Shown here: positions 35,488 to 61,420 of the stretch, piece after piece | Position numbering within the stretch: the stretch's first letter is position 1 | Layout: every line of letters begins with the position of its first letter | Assembly (NCBI RefSeq): GCF_949628265.1 | Contig: NC_088789.1 | Span: 5,944,886-6,008,885, forward strand | Source of the DNA: Cloeon dipterum | Lineage: Eukaryota > Arthropoda > Insecta > Ephemeroptera > Baetidae | DNA: 64,000 bases | Reading direction: 5' to 3' | The notes under the pieces: generated by a model | Database searches by the model: none | Seen by the model: only the letters and a program-made list of their open reading frames with translations | What the model was told of the DNA's origin: nothing | Translations under genes and position numbers: made by a program

Positions 35488-38400
35488 GTAAGCAAGTTTC
35501 GATCACCAAATGCAACTTAAAACGGTTTTAAAAATTATCATAACTTATTTTTTATTTTATTTTTGGTTATTGTCAACCAATTCATATTATGGTCGCATTT
35601 TTAAAGTTAAAGCTATACAAAAGATAAACTGTTGCTAAATTTCACAAACAATAAACCCAATTAATGAACTATGTATTAAATTTGCTATACATTGCCAATG
35701 CAAAAATGTTCTTAATTGTTAACCTGTAAAGCTCTACATACTTCAAAATTAAAATTGAGACGAGGAAAGGCTACAAATTTCGCGGAAACCCAATTAATCA
35801 CGTCATTTTCAGTGCAATGCGCCCGTAACTTGAATAATAAACTTGTAATAATTGAAGATTTATGGAAAATGAAAAATTATAGAGACCAAACATTTAGGGT
35901 TAAATTTTAGGATTGCGGATGAAAACAAGTCGAGAAAAATTTCCATGTTTAAATTTCATCAAAGAATTTTTCTAATACCGCAATACCTTATGAATAAAAC
36001 GCACGAAGCCACAAAACCGGTGCAAAAATTAACAAAGGCATGCTAAGGCCTTCACTGAAAGGCACACATGGCTCTCGCAATTACACCGCTCAAACAAGCC
36101 AGTTAATTAAAATCTGTTGGCATAAGAGAGCGGAATTACTCAGAAGCGTGAGAATATGCATGTTCACTTTGTCAAAATGGAAAAGCAGCCAGCTCTGCGT
36201 TTGAGGCCGCGGTCAGCGAGCAGCTACCTCTTTTTTCATGCAATCGGCCCCGGCCGCGAGTGCACGCGCGCTATGTAATTATATGCAGAGCAGCCCGTGC
36301 ATGTGTGTGTGTGTGTGTGTGTGTGTTTCTTACACTCGGTGGGCAGGCCAAAACGCTTCGCATGCTGCGGGAATAATCATAAGATCTATGTTAACAAATA
36401 CATTTATGGCCAGCCAGCAGCACGGAACATGCGCTCATTAAAATATCATATAAAGTGGCACAGAAGTGGACAACACCGAACAAAAGAAATATTTGAACCC
36501 CAGCAACCAATGCAAGAACTGAATGCACTGCAGTAATAATTCAATCTCTTACTTGATCTGATTGTTTGAGCTTTTCAAAGTAATCAAAATATAATCAGAA
36601 ATGATTTAATTCACTGAAATTAAAGAAAACACGCTTAAATTTGCATAAGTTAAATTTTATTCAACTCTAAAATTTTATTCCAGTGAAGCTTTAAATTCGG
36701 TGTTGTTCCGGCCATATTGAATATCTGCCATTGGTGCAAAATTACACGCCTTTACTGCGCGTAAGATTTCAACTGTCGCAATGTGCATGAGATTGCAGCT
36801 CTGCGGATGGCACGCGAGCACGCAGCTATAATCCGATTGAAAGCCTCTCGAACGGGATTAGCCGCAGAAGCCCTTTCTCTTTCACACTCACCCCGCGCCC
36901 ACACCTCACCCCCGTTTGAATTGGCCCGCGGGCGGATCGTGCAATTAGGTTTGCTGCATTATTGATGATATGCACGCGGATAGTGCTCATCGTGTGTGTG
37001 TGTTTACCACTCACACAATCAGCGCCTCTGCAACACTTGTTCCTCGTAAATTTTCTATGAGGATTAGTGCTCCGCCACTCACAGCTCATCTTGTTGATTC
37101 GCTTAGACAAAATCATTATGCCAAATCAATACGCAAGTTTAGTCTTATTTATTTATCTTGAGTTAATATGCATGGGGTGACTCTTAAAATACGTCAATCA
37201 CTTTGTCTACACTAATTACACACTATTCTTTAATCTAAATAAGAAATTCACAGACAAAATTAATAAATTGTTATTTTTTTTTAACAAAATTTAAGTTTAA
37301 CCAAAGTACCAAAGTCGTTTTGACAGATCTAATAAAATAACATTGATTCTTTTTCTTGTTTTGATTGATGAGTAAATAGTTATTTTGAAAAATTTAAAAA
37401 AGGGCAGTTAAAATGCTCCTTTGGTTTGCGAAACCCGTGTTGGTTCGGGCTGAGTAAATTATTTGCCGCAAGAAAATACTCACGACGCGCAAAATTTTTT
37501 CGAAGACATACGAAAATTGACGACGTAATAGAAATTGGTCAGAAATAGAGGGGTTCATCTTTTTCTACCTCTTAATAAATTGGAGCAATTTTGGACAGTT
37601 TCGTTTTATCAGGGAATTTTCCTAACTCAAATTAAGTATTATTCAAATAATTTGTTTTAAGGGGTAGGTTACGCAAAGCGATATTTGTTTAAAACCGCGT
37701 ATAGAGAACAATTATAATTCCTGGTTGTGTTTAATTAAATAGCTATGAATTCACAGTTTTCCAACTGTCTCACAATAGTTTAAGGGTTCAACAGAAAGTA
37801 TGTTTTTCCTAAATCTTTTTCTCTTTCTTGTCCTTATGATATGGAATTTTGATTTATTAGTTCTCACAGTATTCTTGAATAATGAACCCCTTTGCACCCT
37901 CTCGCGGCAAGAAATAATCGCGTCCGTGTGTGCATGCATCCATTCTTCGCCTTCTTTCTCTCTCTTTTTCTTTCTTTCTCTCGTGGTGCTATTCCACTTA
38001 GCGGCCTTAATAAATCATGCGACGAGGGTGCGAATCAAGACGACGAGCATAAAAGCCGGGGGGCCGCGCTGCTTGCTTACTTGCGCATATCATCGCGGCT
38101 GGGCGTGAAGAAATATGGCAGAAAAATACACCGCCTGCGCTCTGATTTCGAGAAGGGAAATCTTTTCAGCATAAAGAAAAGGATTTAAATAATAAGGGGG
38201 CGCAGAGGCACGATTTTTGCAGCCTCCCTTCTTTTGTTGATGGCGCCGTATCAAAATACTCGGGGGCTGGTGTCGCCGAGGAGCACCCACCCCGCAGCCT
38301 GGTAGAACACAGTGTAGCGAGCGATACACACCAGCAGCAGCCGATCGATCCGCATTCTGCTGGCTGGCTTGCTCGTAGGCGAAGAAGACGACGACGAAGG

Positions 38401-40373
38401 CGCTGACATTATGTCCGACACGATAGCTGACATTGTCGTCGGCCGAATTCAAAGCACTTTCCAAAAGCTCCGGGGCTGCGTAATGGAGAGGGTGCTCCGT
38501 ATCGAAATTTCACGCACGCAGCCACTGCACCGCGGCTGATCAATATCCGCCAAACGTGTCTCTCCACTTTAAAGCGATCGCAAAATAAACATGGAGCATT
38601 AATCTTCTCGTTGAAATTTTTTCTTTAAGGAGAGGGAAGAAAACAGCATTTCAGCCGAGAGATTCATAATTTTTTCCAGCAAAAAATTTCTTTTAATTGA
38701 AGCCAACAATCGAGTAAATTTATTAAACATTGTTCATAAAATAGATTGTGGCTGAATAATGTGCGGTGGAAGTAGGGTATACACACGGTCGCTGCTGCCA
38801 CCTGTGCGAGTTGTAATCTCTATCGCTGCTGTGAAATGCTCCCTTCTGTTTCTCGCTCACTCTGTCAGCCGGTCAAATTAGCACTCACTATCAGTGGGTG
38901 GCTATAATATTTGAAATTATTTGCCGCATTTTCGCAACGTGTGCAGCCGCGAAGAGAGTGAAGTCGCAAAAAGTCTAGACGACTCGCGGATTTGGTCATG
39001 ACGAGCGACGGGAAGTGCGGTGCGAAATCTTGAAAAGGCCGCACACTCGGCGTAAACAGATGCTAAGCAGCAGCTACGCTTTTACATAAAGAATAGCAGA
39101 GAAACCCAGCAATTTTGCGCACTTACGTGTGCGAGCAGCGAACAAGGATTTGTCGTGGCAAAAGGGGCAAAGCACTCGCCCGCGTGTCGCGCTTTGCACT
39201 GGCTGCCTCCTCTGCCTGCGTGCGCCATGCTATCTATGTAAATGTACATGCATACGTACAGGTCGACCCGCAAGACAGGGTTCAAAGTTAGCCATTTATT
39301 CGCACGCACTCTTGACACTTATCCTCCTTATTAATTAATTTTGTGCTATAGCTTCATATTGCTTTCTGATTAATATCAAAGTTGATATTAATTATGAGAG
39401 GTGTTAAATAAAGGACAAGGCAATTCTAGATGGAAATGGAATACTTAAATTTGGTATATTATTGAAGTTTTTATCCATTTGAACAATTTTTCAATGCCTT
39501 CAATATTGGCTGAACTCCCAGTCCTATTTTGGATGCTGTATACATACTATTATATATGCTTTGTTTTAGTTCCTAAACGGGTTAATTGGAATTCTAGCTT
39601 CAATATTATTTCATAAAACTTAGCAATAATAAATAAATTAAATACGTAGCTCATTGGTTTAAATTGATTAAACTAATTTTTTAATTTCATACGTATCACA
39701 ACTTTTTATTGCATAAACATATTTTTACCCTAGCTGCCTCTGTCATTCGGTAAGAAAAAAACCAACAAGGAAAGCAGCAGCAAGAGGGGTAAAGTGCTAC
39801 ATTTCTAAAGTCACATATCCTTGCTGCTGGAGGTACCGCAATGTTTTGCAACTCGCAAGGGAAGGAAATGGGAAATTTTGGAAAGAATGTCATGTTGTGT
39901 GCTTTATAGGAGCTTTGGTTATCTCCTTGGCAATGTTATCCAATTTTTCCTATGGAAAGCATGTGTTCACAATCGATAAGAAGGATTGGATTTCACTCGC
40001 TCCATATTCCGTCTGCATATCACGGGCCAGCCTGTGCACATTAAACAGAGAGAGAATGGATGGTTATAAAGCGCGAGCGAGGTGAAGCCCCGCGCTTGTT
40101 TGGGCTGAGTGAATGTTGATCCTGTTATGCTCATGCCTACCAGATTAATGTTCCCATGTGTAATAATGGAATTCAAATAGAATTATTTACATATTAAGCA
40201 GTGCGAGAGAAATACGCTCGCCGAATGCGTTTGTTTCATCAACGCCTCCGCTAAACCCGATTCTTTTTTTCATTTTATTGCCACTTTTAAGCTGATTTGC
40301 ACAAAATGATCTCTCTCGCCACCTGACTTGATCCTCCGGTTCTCAGATTGTAAAAATTGTAACTTTGTTTCAG
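35488..40373. other. Non-coding stretch
   Basis: AT-rich DNA with GC patches at about 36180-36260, 36780-36960, 38200-38560 and 38930-39250. A TG microsatellite lies at 36302-36326. A 24-bp perfect inverted repeat with 11-bp arms lies at 39369-39392 (ATTAATATCAA/TTGATATTAAT). No gene was recognised. Confidence 0.45.
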
Positions 40374-40403
40374 ACTCCAGCTGCGAGGTTCTCGTGCCGA
40401 AAG
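40374..40403 (+). other. Microexon-like 30-nt segment between good splice sites
   Basis: The segment is preceded by a pyrimidine-rich acceptor (AACTTTGTTTCAG) and followed by GTGAGC. Its length is a multiple of three, and all three frames are open; one frame reads SSCEVLVPK. It could join the donor at 35487 in phase 0. Chance pairing of splice-like sites over 57 kb of non-coding DNA is a serious alternative. Confidence 0.2.
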
Positions 40404-56050
<15,647 letters not shown>

Positions 56051-56548
56051 AATAATTAACCCTGTAACCTGATGTCACTTTCTTGGCAACGAGGGCGAAC
56101 GGCACGGGGTGCGGTGTTTTCGGCTCGACGCCGCGGCCGCGACAAATTAGTCCGCGGCGCCACCGCGAAACGAGCGGAGCGCTTTGGTCGAATTAAGGAG
56201 AAATCGCGCTCGCCAAAAGCAAATCCCTCCTTTTGACGACTGCAAGTAGTGGCAGCGTGCATGAAAAATCCCGCCACCGGCGCGGCACCCCTCTCCGCAT
56301 TGGCGAGGCTCCGCCCTCGAGTGCGCGCGATATAAAACGCTACCCGCCGTGTCCGCGTCCGCGATCTCTTTTTTCGGGCACGCGCATCCCTTTTTATTTC
56401 ATTTTACATTGACTGCCGCTTGCTCTCTGCTTGTCCCGCGAGCCATGATAGCAGCAATAGCAACGACTGGTGCATCGTGTTCGCTTGTTGACACTCTGCT
56501 TCACCACACGCTGCTCCAATATTTTTCCAGCAAAAGCATTTCATATAG
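56051..56548 (+). promoter_or_regulatory. CpG-rich island with TATA box, possible promoter
   Basis: The part at 56080-56350 is rich in CG dinucleotides (CGACGCCGCGGCCGCGAC, GTCCGCGTCCGCG). It contains CCGCCCTC about 20 bp before TATAAAA at 56331-56337, so a start near 56361 is expected. An ATG at 56445 opens a frame that reaches a possible donor (ATAG then GTGCAA) at 56548. The 34 codons show no known motif. Confidence 0.3.
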
Positions 56549-59500
56549 GTGCAATGCACTGACCGCGAGGCCTCCTGCATCAACCAGTGATTTGACTGAT
56601 TGGAAACTTCTTCGAAATCTAATAATTGTAATGACGATTAATTTGAAATGATAAAAAATAGATGCTTTATAAAGGAAATTTCAAATTAATGATGGTTATC
56701 TATAGCTGCTTTAGAAAATTAAATTAAAATGGGAAAGCCCATGAAGTCCCTCTCAAATATGATGAAAAAATGATTTATTCAATTTATTAAAATCAATATC
56801 AGAAATTATATCACAATTTTGCAAGTTACAAAATTATAACCAATAAAACTGAGTTGGAATATTAATTGCAAATTTTTTGAAGATCTGTTTAGACTAATGC
56901 AATCAGGTTTTTAATTTTTTTTACTTCTAACACCAATTTGGAAATTGTAAAAATACCTCTCATTAGTTCTAGTTCAAGTTAATTGATTTTAAAGGACATC
57001 ATGTAGTTAATACAAATTATTCATCTTTATAAACATGGAAATATATTTGAAAAGTAATTTTGTTTATACAACAATCAATTGTAGCTGTAATTTGATTATT
57101 GTCTGGAGCTGTAAAGACTCAAGAGTAAGTGGACATTTTGAAATCGAAGTAGAAAAAAGCTGATACGAATATTACAGCAATGGATTTTTGTATAATGGCA
57201 GCTCAGTTTTGCCATTAAAAGGCTCTTGTGCGGCAAGTGTGAGATCTGGTACCTGTCAGCCGTCACAGGGGAAGATTTAATGCTGATGAATTAAGTGCAC
57301 TTTCTTATCACTCTGCAAGTGTGAAAGCTCATCTCGCGTGGCGCTTCTGCTTTATTGTAACACCCCTGTAGCTACGAGCGCGTCCAACCCCGGCGGCGGC
57401 GGCAGCATCGGATGAGAGTGCTGGTAATCAAGACGCACACGCACTCAAACGAGCCTCGCAATGATCCGCAATAAAGTCGGGGCCGGCTGCTGCCATTAGA
57501 CGAATGGCCAGCCTGAGTTTTGCCATACAGCCTGACTGTGTTAATTGGCGTTTGTTGAGGGTGCTTAACCCCGGCCCACACGCAACAAGGCACAGCGGAA
57601 CAACCGGCCACTTGGCACATGTTATGCGCTGTCTCCGCCCTTTGCTTTATAACCGTAAAATCTATAGCTAATTTTGTTGCCAACCTTTTCTATTTTATAA
57701 AAAAAATTATGCTTAAAAACGTTGAATTTTGATGAAACTACAGGAGACGAGTCTACTGTGCTAATGTAAATTAGAAATCACTTTTGATTTGCAAATATTT
57801 TCTTGTGTAGCATGGTCACCTCGAATCCATCTACGACTTTTTCATTTTTCTCAGTCTACAACCTATTTTCATTTGAATTTACGGAATTTTCAATCTAAAA
57901 TATTAATTCAATATTTTTTGGAAAGTCCTCAAACAAAAGAGACTCAAATTAGCCAGATGTTATATTAAAGAGAGATTATTTTAATTACTTCAATTGGCTA
58001 ATATATATGTCATTTTGGACTGCACTGAACTTTCAATAAACAGAGCCATGCCGAGCTGAAAATCAAAACATGCATCTTCTGGTGGGTCGAACACTGATTG
58101 TGAGCTAGGCGATGAGTGAAAAATTCACGTGCGGGGGAGGCTGCACGCAGCAAACGCAGCTCCCAAAGGGCGAAACAACCCCCAATCGTACGTATTCCGC
58201 GGGTGCGGCGTCTGCTCCTCTGCTAATAAAGAAAAGTAAGTTTGATTGGCAGCCTCTTGGCGGCAGATTGAGCCGAGCGCCCTTATTAGCTCTCCAGCAC
58301 CCGAACAACTCTGTTAGCAGTGAGTGGAAAACAGCCACACGGCTCCACAACTGCTTTAGCTGGCTCATTTCGAAAGCTATTCACCACTCTTGGTCAGTCA
58401 GCGAGCGTTAAAAACGGGGAAACAAAAAGCTCCACTGTTTGCAGCTTGATCTGAAATTCAAAGAATTTTCTATTACTTGTTCAAAGCCAAGTTAAAATTA
58501 AATTTCTTCCTAATTGTTGATTTTTCAAGTCTGTTTGAATTTGTGGGCGTAGAGTAGATGCCTCGACCCCGTTCCACACGAGAGAATTGGATTTTTCACA
58601 CAGAGGCTGAGCCAGAGACGATGACAAAGTATAGCCGGCGCAGGCCGTAATCCCTGAGCACTTTGTGACATATACGCTGGCTGGCTGGCTGGTGCGAGAG
58701 AAAGAGCCTGGCCCTTGCTCGACACAACTACCCTGGGTGTTTACAACGCGGCAAATAAATAGGCGGCCACTACAAGCGGCCCGGATTAGCAGCACGCCGC
58801 TTTAATTTCTCCTCTTTTTTTCAAATTAATGCTGCGTCCACGGGCAGCGATTTTTCCCTGTAAAGCTCTCTGCATTTATCTGGAGCGAGCAAACGAGAAG
58901 CTCCTGCGACGTATGCAACCGGATGGCAAGGCGTGCGCGGCGGAGTAGAAAACCTCCAAGGGGGTTCCGCTGGCTGACGCCGCAGGAGAGAAGAAAAGAT
59001 GCGCGCGGCAAGGGGAGACACAAATAAATATATACCGCAACAGAAGCAAAGGAGTATTTTTTTCTCTGACGGTTCTTGACCTTTTGAAACGAGCAGTCTT
59101 TGAAATACAAATGGAATCTAACCAGATTTCAAATTTTAAAAATAAATGCGAAACTACAGTTCTTTAAGATTATTTATGTTTGGTTCTATACAAAAGTAGA
59201 ATTAGTTCAGAATCTCTAGTGATATGATTTTTTTAATAATATATTATAATTAAAACCAGTATTTTCTACAGCAGACGCAATTTTTCTGTTTGAATTATAT
59301 TTAAATTATACTAAGCAATTAGTAGATACAAAATATTAGAACCGTTAAATAATTAAAATCATTTTAACTGAGATCAACACTTGTAGTTAAACAATTTAAA
59401 AATAAAAATAGAAAATTGTCACACACACACGAAATTGGCTAAATAAATGCGACAATATTTTGACGAGGATGCAGCCTGCAAGGGGAAGCAAGCGTGCTTT

Positions 59501-60472
59501 CTCAGCTGTTACACAACAAACAGAGGCGCGCGGACGGGCAAACAGACAAACATATAAATTTCTTCTGGCCGGATTAGATTTCAAGCATTATATCCGTTGG
59601 TAAACATGAACATTAAGAGTTAGGAAAAGTGATAGCGCAGTAAAAAGGCGCGTTTCGGAAACAATGCAGCCGTAATCAGATTCCGAGAGTGCGAGCAGAG
59701 CAGCAAAATAATAAAATAAAGCCTTCGTTACATCCACACCTCACGTTCATGCTGCGTGACTTGCACAAAAAAGGGATTTTAATGCTCGATTATCCCCGTG
59801 CACGGCGCAACAGAGAAAGAGACAATGATGATAATAAATAACATTTTCGTCCGCTTCCTGCCGGTCTGGCGCGCGTCGCCCCGCGCCTGATGAAATATAA
59901 ATAATAAATCGGTGGCTTTGAGAGGGTCCGATCGATTATATTTTGTGTGCGTTTTGTTTGCAGCAGCGCAGGAAGGATGGAAGAGGGTGTCACGGTGGTC
60001 AGCTGCTCCTTCACCGCCACCGCCACCCCACTCCACCAACGATCTCGTTTGCAGCCCAGCAATCGTTGCTTATTATTTGGTCAAAGGTCGGTGCACTAAT
60101 TATTTACAAAATCGCATGCAACCCTGTCGTGCGTCTACCGCGTTGCCCCCGTGCTGATACGAGGCTTCTAATTCGGTTTTCTGGTGGTGAAATGCAGGCT
60201 TTTACCCAGCACCCTCGTATAGAGGACGTGAGGGGAACTAAATCTCTCTCTCCTCAGGAAATGCCAACACGGAAACGATTTTATTTGGCGCGTTGTATCG
60301 ATTTATTTCTTATTGTTAGTGCTTGGTCCGCTAGAGGCATTACAACTGCATCAGAATTCATCATGTTGCTCATGATAAACATTTAATTATTTAGCTGCAA
60401 ATCATTCACAGTTTAGTGTTCAAAGCGCGTACAGTCACAAACGCGGCTTGAGATGTATTGTTTTTATTGCAG
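56549..60472. other. Non-coding stretch
   Basis: AT-rich DNA at 56640-57180, 57700-58080 and 59100-59400 separates GC-balanced patches at 57370-57620, 58110-58400, 58540-59040 and 59850-60150. A GGCT repeat lies at 58676-58692. No supported gene. Confidence 0.45.
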
Positions 60473-60558
60473 ACGAGAAAACTGTAGCAATTGATTTGTT
60501 TGCCACCGCATTTGCCAACTCCTTACCCACACAGGAGTGGTATAGATCACTTTCTTGA
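60473..60558 (+). other. Possible terminal coding exon (28 codons and stop)
   Basis: A strong acceptor (TTGTTTTTATTGCAG) precedes 86 nt that in one frame read as protein-like sequence, parts of which are EKTVAIDLFATAFANSLP and EWYRSLS, and end in TGA. The upstream exons were not found, and no AATAAA was seen nearby. I do not recognise the peptide, and chance is quite possible. Confidence 0.15.
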
Positions 60559-61039
60559 ACTTAAAAGGAAAACAGAGACATACAGGTGTTGTCTCATGAA
60601 CACGTGTCTGTTAGCAACAGTAAGCACTTTTTTGTCCTTGGGTTACAGAAAAATGGTCCAGGATTTTTCTTCTAAAATATATGGATCATATGCAATTAAA
60701 AATAACGTTGCGGCTCTCACAATTTTATTTTCAAATTTGGCATTTTTAATTTAGGAAACTCATCCATGGTATAAAATTAAATTATTGCTATCGTACTTAT
60801 TCCTAAGATAAGCAAAGACTTAATTCTGATTTACGATTTTTAAAATTTCCAGAAACTAACAAATATGTATCTTAATTGAATTATTAAAAGAATGGAAACT
60901 TTTTCTAATTTTTATCAGGCTTGTTCATTTTAATTCGACGTGTTTCTTCCTTTCATGATTGCCAAAAATTTCAAACTTCTATGTGATGGAACTTATTGCA
61001 AACAGATGATTCATACAGAAAAGTCAGTCATAGGCAAGG
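60559..61039. other. AT-rich non-coding stretch
   Basis: I see nothing specific here. ORFs 60491-60754 and 60940-61173 enter the stretch but carry no recognisable motif. Confidence 0.45.
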
Positions 61040-61420
61040 CCGCGGACAAATGTGCTGGATTTGGTTTGGTGCGCGATGCCGTGGGAAAAGCGGGGCTGCG
61101 TCGGCCTCTAGCTCTTTCTTGGCCGTGCAGCGGCGGCGGGTCGGTCGCCTTTCGGACTGCTCGGGCGCGTTAGATTCGGCGGTGGCGGTGGTGCGGCGGC
61201 GAGTGGTCAGCCAGCCATCAGTCATTCTGCCCAACTACACGGTTTTCTACTTAGGCCGCTCGGCCGTCCTAGGGTGGGGTCTTGTATCCTCGGCTTGTCA
61301 CTATACGACGGCCCGGGCCATGCAATCTTCGCCGCCGTCTCGGCTCGCAGCCTGCCTCGGCGGCGGCCGCGGCCCCCGGGGGCCGGCCTGGCCCGGCCGC
61401 CGACGCCAAACATCATGACC
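61040..61420. promoter_or_regulatory. GC-rich, CpG-dense island
   Basis: About 380 bp with long GC runs (GGCGGCGGCCGCGGCCCC is typical) set in AT-rich DNA. Such islands in insects often mark promoters or regulatory elements. No TATA box or confident coding exon was found. ORFs on both strands here are driven by composition. Confidence 0.35.

Noticed and set aside
58112..58235. ATG-initiated frame of 41 codons before a GTAAGT at 58236
   Set aside because: No promoter signal, no recognised motif and no partner exon; a chance donor is likely.
61251..61272. Minus-strand GACGGCCGAGCGGCCTAAG, resembling the A box of a Leu/Ser tRNA
   Set aside because: No matching anticodon stem, acceptor stem or GGTTCGA-type B box follows, so neither a tRNA nor a tRNA-derived SINE is supported.
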